DNA of 64,000 nt from Brevundimonas bullata (lineage in GTDB: Bacteria; Pseudomonadota; Alphaproteobacteria; Caulobacterales; Caulobacteraceae), in the NCBI RefSeq assembly GCF_014207965.1, contig NZ_JACHLM010000003.1:372001-436000 (forward strand), in the 5' to 3' direction. How positions within the stretch are numbered: position 1 is the stretch's first letter; every line of letters begins with the position of its first letter. Position numbers and translations under genes: made by a program. The notes below the pieces were generated by a model. The model did not search any database. It saw only the letters and a list, made by a program, of their open reading frames with translations, and was not told the DNA's origin. Shown in pieces: positions 8,555 to 16,661 of this stretch.

Positions 8555-11530
8555 GTGATTCAGACGGCTGCAGACAGGAGCTTCCTGAATGGTCCGGGCG
8601 AAATGGCCCGGCTCATCCGGGATCATGACTGGTCGGCGACGCCGCTCGGCCCCAGGTCCGCGTGGCCGCAGAGCCTGACCACCATGGTCGGCATGATGAT
8701 CGCTGCCCCGAACCCCATGGTTCTGCTCTGGGGTTCGTCAGGCGTCCTCATCTACAATGACGGTTATGCGCGTTTCGCCGGCAAGAGGCATCCTGAGCTC
8801 CTGGGCATGGGCGCCCGCGAAGGCTGGCCTGAAATCGCGGATTTCAACGACGCCAATATTCGACGCGGACTCGCAGGAGAATCCTGGTCCCTTGAGCAGC
8901 AGGAGCTGGTGCTGGATCGGGGAACCGGTCCGGAATCTGCCTGGCTTGACCTCCACTACGCCCCGGTCCCCGATGAAAGCGGCCAGCCCGCCGGCGTCAT
9001 GGTTTTCGTTTCGGAAATCACCGAGAGGATCCGTCTCGCCGCTCACGAGGCCGAGGCGGTCGAACGGCTCGAGCTCGCGCTGTCGGCCGGCCGCGGCGTC
9101 GGGGCGTGGGATTGGGACATCGCCGCTGATGTCGTTCGCGCAGATGAACGCTTCGCCCGGCTCTACGGCGTAGATCCCGTTGTCGCTCGAGAGGGCGCGC
9201 CGCTCGAAGTCTTCTTCAGCGCCATCCACCCCCAGGATCTTCCGGGGATCCAGGCGGCGATTGCGCGGGCCATTGAGGCTCGTTCGGCCTTCAGCAAAGA
9301 ATATCGCCTGGTCCAGCCCGATGGCGAAGTGGTGTGGGTCGTCGCCGAAGGGCGATGCGTCCTGGACGCCGCGGGGCGTCTCATCCGCCTTCCGGGCGTC
9401 AGCTTTGACATCAGCGAGCGCAAGCAGGTCGAGGTCAGGCAAGCCGCCCTGCTCCGCCTGCACGACGAGCTCACGGCCCTGGACGACCCCGGGCAGATCC
9501 CGGCCGCCGCCGCTCGCGTCGTCGGCGAAACCCTGAACCTGGCGGCGGCCTATGTCTCGCTCGACAAGGGGGCGAAGCCTTCCGGGGCGGAGCGGGATGG
9601 GGACGTGACCCTCGATGCGAAGCGGCCGAGGCAGGCTTGGTCGCCGCGAGAGCATCCCGAGGTCTTCACGACCTTGGCCCAGGGGCGCCCCGTCGCTGTC
9701 GCCGATGTCGTTCAGGACGCCCTCACGCGCGACAAGGCCGCCCCTCTTACTGCAGCGGACATCCACGCCTTTGCAGCCGTGCCCCTGCTGGAGCGTGACC
9801 AGCTGGTCGCCATGCTGTTCGTCACAGACGCCCGCCCTCGCGCCTGGAGCCAGATCGATCTGGACTTCCTGCAGGATGTGGCGGCCCGAACCCGGAACGT
9901 CCTGGAACGTCTTCGCGCCGAAGCCGGGCGCTCCGAAAGCCAGCAACGCTACCAGACCCTGTTCGACACCATGGACGAGGGGTTCTGCGTTATCGAGTTC
10001 ATCGACGGGCCTGACGGGCCGCTCAGCGACTATGTGCATGTCGAAGCCAACGCCGCCTACGCCGAACACGCCGGAATTGGCGACGTGGTCGGCCGTCGGG
10101 TCCGCGACATGGTGCCTACGGAGGCCGACAGCTGGGTTTCGCTCTATCGCGACGTGCTCGAAACAGGTCGGCCGATCCGTTTTGAAAAGGAACTGGAAGC
10201 CACCGGCCGATGGCTGGAGCTGGCCGCCTTCAAGGTCGGACCGGCCGGAGGTCGACAGGTCGCCGTTCTCTTCAAGGACCTGACGGCGAGAAAACGGGCT
10301 GAAAGAGCGCTGGCGGATCTCAACGCCTCGCTCGAAGCCCGGGTCGAGGCGCGGACCGAAGAATTGCAGTCCGCTCATGCCGCCTTGCGTCAGAGCCAGA
10401 AGATGGAGGCTGTCGGTCAGTTGACGGGCGGCATAGCCCACGACTTCAACAATCTTCTGGCCGGAATTTCCGGCAGCCTGGAATTGATCGCCAAACGGAT
10501 GGCGCAAGGCCGCGGAGCCGAAATCGGGCCCTATGTCGAAGCAGCGCAGGGCGCCGCGCAGCGCGCGGCCACCCTCACCCAACGCCTTCTGGCCTTTTCC
10601 CGCCGCCAGACCCTGGCCCCTCGAGCGACGGATGCGAACCGCCTGATCGGCGGGATGGAGGATCTGATCCGTCGTACAGTCGGGCCTGCCATCGACCTCG
10701 AGGTCGTCGGCGCAGGGGGTCTCTGGCTGACCGAGGTTGATCAATCCCAGCTTGAGAACGCCTTGCTCAACCTCTGCATCAACGCCCGGGACGCCGTGGC
10801 CCCCGGCGGAGGACGGTTGACGATCGAAACGGCAAACAAGTGGCTCGACGATCGTCATGCCCGCGAGCGCGATCTCGCTGCCGGGCAGTACATTTCCATC
10901 TGCGTCACTGATACGGGCTCGGGGATGTCCCCCGAAATCATCGAGAGGATTTTCGAACCCTTCTTCACCACCAAGCCGATCGGACAAGGCACTGGCCTGG
11001 GTCTGTCCATGATCCACGGCTTCGTGAGGCAGTCCGGCGGACAGATCCGCGTCTATTCCGAACCGGGTCTGGGCACCACCATGTGCCTCTACCTGCCGCG
11101 CCATCACGGAAGCCTTGCCGAACCAGACCCGCTCCTGGCGAGTCCGGAGCCAGGGTCCGGTCATGGTGAAACCGTGCTGGTCATCGACGACGAGCGCTCT
11201 GTTCGAAGCCTCGTCGCAGAGGTTCTGCGTGAGCATGGCTACGCCACGCTGGAATCGGGCGACGGGCCTTCGGGCTTGCGCATCCTGGACAGCGAGCACC
11301 GGATCGATCTTCTGGTCACCGATGTCGGTCTTCCTGGCGGCCTGAACGGGCGTCAGGTGGCCGACGCCGCCCGCATGAGGCGGCCGGACCTCAAGGTCCT
11401 GTTCATCACGGGCTATGCCGAGAACGCCGCCGTAGGCAACGGACTGCTGGAGCCTGGCATGGAGGTCATGACCAAGCCGTTCGCGATGACGGATCTGGCG
11501 GCCAAGGTCGCGAGCATGATCGAGGCCTGA
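8555..11530 (+). CDS. PAS/GAF hybrid sensor histidine kinase with receiver
   Basis: This 991-residue soluble protein has no membrane segment. The apparent order is a PAS-like domain (30-165), PAS/PAC (170-290, ending DISERK), GAF (300-455), PAS (470-590, ending DLTARKRAER), a coiled coil, HisKA with GGIAHDFNN (about 630), HATPase with NLCINARDAV, DTGSGMS and GTGLGLSMIHGF, then a receiver with VIDDERSV, VTDVGLPGG and TKPF. All catalytic residues appear intact. GTG at 8555 follows a CAGGGGG, 30 bases after bphP, which suggests the same transcript. The context suggests a phosphorelay partner of the phytochrome, which is inference. No antisense gene on the other strand is credible. Confidence 0.93.
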   Translation: MIQTAADRSFLNGPGEMARLIRDHDWSATPLGPRSAWPQSLTTMVGMMIAAPNPMVLLWGSSGVLIYNDGYARFAGKRHPELLGMGAREGWPEIADFNDANIRRGLAGESWSLEQQELVLDRGTGPESAWLDLHYAPVPDESGQPAGVMVFVSEITERIRLAAHEAEAVERLELALSAGRGVGAWDWDIAADVVRADERFARLYGVDPVVAREGAPLEVFFSAIHPQDLPGIQAAIARAIEARSAFSKEYRLVQPDGEVVWVVAEGRCVLDAAGRLIRLPGVSFDISERKQVEVRQAALLRLHDELTALDDPGQIPAAAARVVGETLNLAAAYVSLDKGAKPSGAERDGDVTLDAKRPRQAWSPREHPEVFTTLAQGRPVAVADVVQDALTRDKAAPLTAADIHAFAAVPLLERDQLVAMLFVTDARPRAWSQIDLDFLQDVAARTRNVLERLRAEAGRSESQQRYQTLFDTMDEGFCVIEFIDGPDGPLSDYVHVEANAAYAEHAGIGDVVGRRVRDMVPTEADSWVSLYRDVLETGRPIRFEKELEATGRWLELAAFKVGPAGGRQVAVLFKDLTARKRAERALADLNASLEARVEARTEELQSAHAALRQSQKMEAVGQLTGGIAHDFNNLLAGISGSLELIAKRMAQGRGAEIGPYVEAAQGAAQRAATLTQRLLAFSRRQTLAPRATDANRLIGGMEDLIRRTVGPAIDLEVVGAGGLWLTEVDQSQLENALLNLCINARDAVAPGGGRLTIETANKWLDDRHARERDLAAGQYISICVTDTGSGMSPEIIERIFEPFFTTKPIGQGTGLGLSMIHGFVRQSGGQIRVYSEPGLGTTMCLYLPRHHGSLAEPDPLLASPEPGSGHGETVLVIDDERSVRSLVAEVLREHGYATLESGDGPSGLRILDSEHRIDLLVTDVGLPGGLNGRQVADAARMRRPDLKVLFITGYAENAAVGNGLLEPGMEVMTKPFAMTDLAAKVASMIEA

Positions 11531-11687
11531 ACCGCCGTCGAGCCATCCGCCCTGTCAGAGCCGAAGACAGAATTAGTGGGCGCTGGCGGCGAGGATCACG
11601 CCCATGCAGCCTGGCCTGTAACTGCGTCGAGGCCGTCGGATCGACGTAATCGATCACCGCAAGCCTGTCCGATGCCCGGACCGCCGC

Positions 11688-11876
11688 TCAACCCCCTTCT
11701 TTTCGACGAGATGCCGCAGACCCGCCTTCCCCCTCCAAAACATCGGCCTCTTGTCTGTACCGCTCGGCGATCCGTCCGAACCTCTCACGGTCAGCCTTGA
11801 AAGGCGACAGCCTCGCCATGTTTTCGGCATTGAGTTGGAGCCGGCGAAGCTCGGGAAGGCGGGACGTAAGGGTCAT
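11688..11876 (-). CDS. Small hypothetical protein next to IS3 element
   Basis: The 62-residue frame starting MTLTSRLPELRRLQLNAEN is rich in Arg, Glu and Leu and is predicted to be helical. It resembles small conserved alphaproteobacterial proteins of unknown function, but I do not recognise a family. The ATG at 11876 lies only 28 bases from the left end of the IS3 element, so the insertion has replaced its upstream region. The frame stays open almost to the IS end, so the original start may have been farther upstream. The remaining bases between 11531 and 11687 hold nothing I can identify. Confidence 0.4.
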   Translation of the reverse strand: MTLTSRLPELRRLQLNAENMARLSPFKADRERFGRIAERYRQEADVLEGEGGSAASRRKEGG

Positions 11877-11967
11877 CAATGAACTCGGGAACTGCAATCG
11901 TGCTGACGTGACCCCCTGAAACTCCTCCAGGAATAGCTAGAGTCCGCGCTAACGAAGGACGGACAGA

Positions 11968-12234
11968 ATGAAGCGATCAAGGTTCACGGAAGAGCAGATC
12001 ATCGGGATCCTGCGGGAGCAGGAGGCCGGAGTGACGACGGCGGAGGTGTGTCGGCGTCACGGGGTCAGCTCGGCGACCTTTTACAAATGGAAGGCGAAGT
12101 TCGGCGGGCTCGACGTGTCGGAGGCTCGGCGGCTGAAGACGCTTGAAGACGAGAACGCCCGGCTCAAGCGGATGCTGGCGGACGCGATGCTGGACAACGT
12201 GGCTCTGAAGGACCTGCTGGGAAAAAAGTGGTGA
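11968..12234 (+). CDS. IS3-family transposase orfA (HTH protein)
   Basis: This 88-residue protein starts [20 protein letters not shown]. It has the helix-turn-helix [19 protein letters not shown] and a leucine-zipper tail ([20 protein letters not shown]), the normal architecture of IS3 OrfA, which binds the terminal repeats. It ends KKW at an AAAAAAG stretch (about 12224-12230), the usual -1 frameshift site for producing the OrfAB transposase. It appears intact. Confidence 0.92.
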   Translation: MKRSRFTEEQIIGILREQEAGVTTAEVCRRHGVSSATFYKWKAKFGGLDVSEARRLKTLEDENARLKRMLADAMLDNVALKDLLGKKW

Positions 12235-13182
12235 CGCCCGCCGGCTGGCGCGAGGCGGCAGGTCATCTGCAGGCCGCCTACGAGATGAGCGAAAGGCGGG
12301 CGTGCCGTGCTCTGGGCGTCGATCGGACGAGCGTGCGCTATCAGGCGACGCGTGCGGACGACGGCGCCCTGCGCGACCGGCTGAAAGCCCTCGCCCAGGA
12401 GCGTCGCCGGTTCGGCTATCGCCGCCTGCACGTCCTGCTGCGGCGCGAGGGCCATGCGGTCAACAAGAAGCGGGTCCAGCGGATCTATCGCGAGGAACGG
12501 CTGACGGTGCGCCGGCGCGGCGGGCGGAAGCGAGCGATGGGCACGCGGCGACCGCTGGACCTGCCGCTGGTGGCCAACCAGCGCTGGTCGCTGGACTTGG
12601 CTGCTACGCGCCGCCCTCCGGGTCGTCGCCGACCAGATGACGGACGGGCGGCGCTTCCGCATCCTGACGGTGATCGACAACTGCACCCGCGAATGCCTGG
12701 CGCTGGTGGCCGATACCTCGCTGTCGGGCGCGCGAGTGGTGCGGGAGTTGGACGCCGTCATCCGGCAGCGGGGCCGACCGGACACCATCGTCAGCGACAA
12801 CGGCACGGAATACACCTCGAACGCCGTCCTGGCCTGGGCCGACGACACCGGCGTCGGCTGGCACTACATCGCACCAGGCAAGCCCCAGCAGAACGGCTTC
12901 AACGAGAGCTTCAACGGGCGCCTGCGTGACGAGCTGCTGAACGAGACGCTGTTCCGCTCCCTGCCGCACGCCCGCGCGGTGCTGGAGGCCTGGCGGCGTG
13001 ACTACAACGAGCGGCGACCGCACTCGAAGCTCGGCTGGCTGACGCCGCAGGCCTACGCGCAAGCCCTTACTGGAAACGTCGGGCGGCCTGCTGCGCTGGT
13101 TGAGGGCTGCGCAGGCCGCCCTATTGCCAACCCAACCAATCTCTACTCAGATCAACCTCGGACTCTCGTTATGGCTGGATGA
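12228..13182 (+). pseudogene. IS3-family transposase orfB, disrupted by small insertion
   Basis: The first part (12228 to about 12600) encodes the HTH_21 region with [17 protein letters not shown] and NQRWSLDL. The rve/DDE integrase core then continues in another frame from about 12625, with [19 protein letters not shown] (first Asp), DNGTEY (second Asp) and the Glu in [17 protein letters not shown]. Normally WSLDF runs directly into VADQ. Here about 25 extra bases lie between them (roughly 12599-12623), which shifts the frame by one. All three catalytic residues are present, but no single product can contain the whole protein. A sequencing error cannot be excluded, but an insertion of 25 bases makes it unlikely. 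Confidence 0.82.
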
Positions 13183-13192
13183 GAAACGGGGG

Positions 13193-13285
13193 TCACGTCA
13201 CGACGAGGAGCGCCTGCATCGTCTTCGCCTCGCCTGTCTTTACGAGCAAAACGCCAGGCTGGAAGATCGCGCACGCCGTCAACAT
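13193..13285 (-). pseudogene. 5' fragment of a small gene truncated by the IS3 element
   Basis: An ATG at 13285 is preceded by a strong Shine-Dalgarno (GGAAGGA, eight bases upstream). It opens a frame reading MLTACAIFQPGVLLVKTGEA and ending after 30 codons at a TGA that lies inside the right inverted repeat of the IS3 element. The good ribosome site and immediate entry into the IS suggest the element cut off the start of a real gene downstream of the TraB/GumN-like gene. Its 3' remainder is not recognisable on the far side of the element. Confidence 0.45.
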
Positions 13286-13345
13286 TTGCGCCGTCCTTCC
13301 GCAAGATGATCGCCTGATCAGGACGTCCCGCCGCGGGTGACGATA

Positions 13346-14338
13346 TTATCGCCAAGAGGACGGTCCTGACGATCCCGCAGCCACACGGTCCGCCTTCCAC
13401 GCCGGTCCTTCGATCTCGTAGCCCTGGGCCTCTAGCCCATCCAGCACGCCGTCCGGCTCGGCCAGGACGCGCAGCTGGGCCACCGCCATGGTGACGCCCG
13501 GCTCGCCCAGCGCCGTCTGCACAGCCTCGGCCCACTGGCGGCGCAGCAGGGGCGCAATCTCGGGATCGCCCCAGGGCCAGCACAGGCCGAGCGCCTGCTC
13601 CAGCGGCTGTGCCATGACCTCGGGCACGCGCCGGGCGCGCCAGTCGCTGATGCGGATGGCGGCGCCTTCCAGCCCGGCTTCGGCGGCGGCCAGGGCGCGC
13701 TCCAGGCAGGTCGCATAGGCAGCGGGCGGCGCCGTGATCAGGCTGTCGACGATCTCGTCGCCACGCACCGTGCCGACCGGGCGCACCGGAATGCGGGCGT
13801 CGCGCGCCGCCTTCTTGATAACGTCAGTGGCGTTGCGGGTCCGCCCCCGCTCATAGCCGGCATGGTCGCTCATAAGGTCCATACTGAGGATCATCAGACT
13901 GTTGGTGCGCCAGCTGGCGTTCTTCTGATCCGCCATCACCGTCTCCAGCCGCGCCTGGACCTCGGGCGACAGATAGTCGGCGGTCGTCGTCCCGCGCGGC
14001 AAGGTGGCCACCGTGCGGATGCGCCAGATCAGGCGCAGCACGTCGGCAACCGAGGCCCGGCCCTCCTGCGGAAAGAGGATACGCTGCGAACGCCGTGTCG
14101 CCGCCTCCAGCGCCTCGGGCCGCCATTCGACATCGCGCGGCACGCCGCTGATGGCGCCGACCAGGATCAGGGTGCTGTCGCCGCGCGTGATTTCCCAGAT
14201 CGGCGCCTCGGTGCGGCGGGCCGTGACGAAGATCTCGTCCACCGTGGTTACGGGCATAGCCGACGTATCCTGAGCCTGCGCGGGCGCACCTAACAGGCCA
14301 AGAACAAGAGCTGAAATGACAAGGATACGAATGGTCAT
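13346..14338 (-). CDS. TraB/GumN-like exported protein
   Basis: The 330-residue protein has a clear signal peptide (MTIRILVISALVLGLLGAPA, cleavage after AQA), so it acts outside the cytoplasm. The body resembles the TraB/GumN superfamily: a first strand LILVGAISGVPRDVEW, an internal helix-rich region, and a C-terminal cysteine pair (CLERALAAAE, LGLCWPWGD) typical of exported members. The family's usual GTxH motif appears as GAISG, without the histidine, so it may lack the proposed hydrolase activity or belong to a divergent subgroup. It is divergent from the TonB receptor, with about 150 bases between their starts. Confidence 0.7.
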   Translation of the reverse strand: MTIRILVISALVLGLLGAPAQAQDTSAMPVTTVDEIFVTARRTEAPIWEITRGDSTLILVGAISGVPRDVEWRPEALEAATRRSQRILFPQEGRASVADVLRLIWRIRTVATLPRGTTTADYLSPEVQARLETVMADQKNASWRTNSLMILSMDLMSDHAGYERGRTRNATDVIKKAARDARIPVRPVGTVRGDEIVDSLITAPPAAYATCLERALAAAEAGLEGAAIRISDWRARRVPEVMAQPLEQALGLCWPWGDPEIAPLLRRQWAEAVQTALGEPGVTMAVAQLRVLAEPDGVLDGLEAQGYEIEGPAWKADRVAAGSSGPSSWR

Positions 14339-14487
14339 GTCTGCTGGCGTAACAGTATCTAACCAGACTGTAATCTGACTAATCGGTAATGCTGTCCGCG
14401 ATTTAATCCACCTGTCAGGCTTGTAACTGGAGACTTGAGCCTCCCCCCGCCAAACCTCTCCTCACGACCGAGGGAGAGGACAACGCC

Positions 14488-16524
14488 ATGACCAAGACCA
14501 TTCTGCTGGCCACCACCGCCGCGCTGGCGTTCGCCACAGCTGCACCGGCTTTCGCCGACACTGCGCCTGCGCCCCAGACCGCCGAGGCCAGCGATCAGGG
14601 CGTGCTGGTCTTCACTCCCGACTTCTTCAAGGACGCCCGTCCCAATACGGCGCTTGACATGGTCAATCGCGTGCCGGGCTTCTCGGTCAACGACGGCGAC
14701 GGCGCTCGCGGCTTTGAAGGCGCGGTCGGAAACATCCTGATCAACGGCGCGCGCCCGGCGTCCAAGAACGACACCGGCTCCAATGTCCTGGGCCGCACAG
14801 TGGCGACGCAGGTCGAGCGCATCGAACTGGTCCGCGGCGGCGCCCCCGGCATCGAGATGCAGGGCTATTCGGTCGTCGCCAACGTCATCCTGAAGACCAC
14901 CTCCAGCCGCGAACACGTGCTGACCGCCAACGCCAGCCTGTTCGAGGGCGGTCAGGATCTGTTCGGCGGCACCTATCAGTTCACCGCCCGCGAGGGCGAG
15001 CGCACCTGGGGCGTGACCCTGAGCGACGGCATCTCGTCCAGCGACTCCAACGGGGCCGGCTATGTCGTGCGCACCGACGCCAACGGCAACGTGCTGCGTA
15101 ACGAACAGTATTACAACGACAACTACGGCGGCGGTAACTCGATCCGGGGCAACTTCTCCAGCCCCTTCATGGGCGGTAAGGTCGACCTGACCGCCCGTTA
15201 CGGCGTCAACGACTGGCACAGCCTCAGCCGCCAGACAGCGCCCGATATCCTGCGTGAGAACCTCTATGACGAGGACGGCCACAGCGGCGAGTTCGGCGTC
15301 GTCTTCACCCGCCCGCTCGCCGAAAAGCTCAAGCTGGAAACCCGATTCATCCACGAGTTCGGCGACTTCGATTCGGTTTCGACCTCGCGCACCCGACTGA
15401 AGGGAATCGACGAACCGGAACAGTTGTTCAACGCCGACGGCGAGTCGTCAGAGACCATCCTGCGCGGCCTGGTCCGCTATGAGCGGTCTCCCGCGATGGA
15501 CTTTGAGGCCGGCGGCGAGATCGCCTACAATATGCGGGAGGTCGAACAGGCCTATTCGGTCGGCGGCGTGGCCGTGGCGCTGCCCTCAGCCTCGGTCAAG
15601 GTCGAGGAGACCCGCGGCGAGCTGTTCGGCAAGGGTACCTGGCGGATCAATCCCAAGTGGACGCTGGAGAGCGGCCTGAGGCTGGAATCCTCGACCATCA
15701 GCCAGTCGGGCGACGCCTCGCAGGAAAAGAGTTTCTTCTTCGCCAAGCCCCGCCTGCTGGCCACCTGGACGCCCATGGCCAACACCCAGATCCGCGCCCG
15801 CTTCGAACGCACCGTGGGTCAACTGGACTTCGGCGACTTCGCCGCCTCGGCCGAGTTCGCCGACGAGAACGTCTTCGGCGGCAATGTGAACCTGTCGCCG
15901 GAATCGCGCTGGGTCAGCGAACTGACCTTCGAAAAACGCTTCTGGGGCGAGGGCATCGTCAGCCTGGGGCTACGCCACGACGAGATCACCGACGCCATCG
16001 ACCTGATCCCTCTGGACGGGGGCCTGGCGGCGGTCGGCAACATCGGCGACGGGACGCTGGACCAGTTGGCGCTAAACGTAACCATCCCGACGACCAAGCT
16101 GGGCCTGTCGGGCGGCAAGTTCGGCTTCCGCAACACCTGGAACAGGACTGAGGTCACCGACCCGACCACCGGCGAACAGCGCCCAATCTCGAACGTCCGG
16201 GCCTCGCAAGCGGTGATCAGCTTCCAGCAGGACCTCACCGCATTGAAGCTGCAGTGGGGCGCCGCCTGGATCCCGCTGTTGGGCCAGAAGGGGTACCAGC
16301 CAGATCAGATCTCGGGCTGGCGCGGTCGCGACTATTACGAACTGTGGGCCGAGTATAAGCCCGCCCCGACCCTGTCGATCCGCGCCCAGGTCAACATCTG
16401 GAACAATTTCGACCAGGAGAGGATCGTCTTCGCCGACCGCGAAACGCGCCCCGTGGCCTTCGTTGAGGAACGCTTCGTCGACCCGCGCACCTTCTGGCAG
16501 GTTCGCGTGCGCAAGACCTTCTAG
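14488..16524 (+). CDS. TonB-dependent outer-membrane receptor
   Basis: The 678-residue protein has a signal peptide (MTKTILLATTAALAFATAAP, cut near AFA). Its plug domain contains NTALDMVNRVPGF, NILINGARPASK and VERIELVRGGAPGIEMQG, followed by a beta-barrel of alternating strands. It ends in phenylalanine (RVRKTF), as outer-membrane barrel proteins do for BAM recognition. The substrate is unknown. The short plug with no STN domain argues against sigma-regulated signalling. A GGGAGAGGA precedes the ATG. A related remnant of the same receptor family lies at 30518-30775. The gene ends at a bidirectional terminator shared with the convergent peptide transporter. Confidence 0.92.
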   Translation: MTKTILLATTAALAFATAAPAFADTAPAPQTAEASDQGVLVFTPDFFKDARPNTALDMVNRVPGFSVNDGDGARGFEGAVGNILINGARPASKNDTGSNVLGRTVATQVERIELVRGGAPGIEMQGYSVVANVILKTTSSREHVLTANASLFEGGQDLFGGTYQFTAREGERTWGVTLSDGISSSDSNGAGYVVRTDANGNVLRNEQYYNDNYGGGNSIRGNFSSPFMGGKVDLTARYGVNDWHSLSRQTAPDILRENLYDEDGHSGEFGVVFTRPLAEKLKLETRFIHEFGDFDSVSTSRTRLKGIDEPEQLFNADGESSETILRGLVRYERSPAMDFEAGGEIAYNMREVEQAYSVGGVAVALPSASVKVEETRGELFGKGTWRINPKWTLESGLRLESSTISQSGDASQEKSFFFAKPRLLATWTPMANTQIRARFERTVGQLDFGDFAASAEFADENVFGGNVNLSPESRWVSELTFEKRFWGEGIVSLGLRHDEITDAIDLIPLDGGLAAVGNIGDGTLDQLALNVTIPTTKLGLSGGKFGFRNTWNRTEVTDPTTGEQRPISNVRASQAVISFQQDLTALKLQWGAAWIPLLGQKGYQPDQISGWRGRDYYELWAEYKPAPTLSIRAQVNIWNNFDQERIVFADRETRPVAFVEERFVDPRTFWQVRVRKTF

Positions 16525-16600
16525 GGAAAAAAAGCAAGAACCCGCGCCCTCCCGGTCCCAATGCCGGGCGGGGTAGCGCGGGCCTCCCCCGGACCAACTG

Positions 16601-16640
16601 AAAAGGGCGGCGCCTCCTGCGAGACGCCGCCCTTCATTTT
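16601..16640. terminator. Bidirectional rho-independent terminator
   Basis: The arms GGGCGGCG (16605-16612) and CGCCGCCC (16625-16632) close a 12-base loop. The stem is flanked by AAAA on the left and TTCATTTT on the right, so it can end transcription of both the TonB receptor and the convergent POT transporter. Confidence 0.75.
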
Positions 16641-16661
16641 GGCTCAGAGATTATCAGGCGA

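Larger units (their letters stand above)
11904..13200 (+). mobile_element. IS3-family insertion sequence, probably defective
   Basis: The element is about 1297 bases, bounded by perfect 13-base inverted repeats TGACGTGACCCCC (11904-11916, and reverse-complemented at 13188-13200). It contains the usual orfA and orfB in overlapping frames. The three or four bases flanking each end do not match, so there is no target duplication. This points to recombination or deletion after insertion. orfB is frameshifted, so this copy is unlikely to move by itself. Confidence 0.88.

Noticed and set aside
8738..11299. 853-residue minus-strand frame opposite the hybrid kinase
   Set aside because: It mirrors the GC-rich codon pattern of the kinase; no domain or start signal is visible.
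14359..15354. 331-residue minus-strand frame
   Set aside because: It is antisense to the TonB receptor and its composition is typical of a shadow frame.
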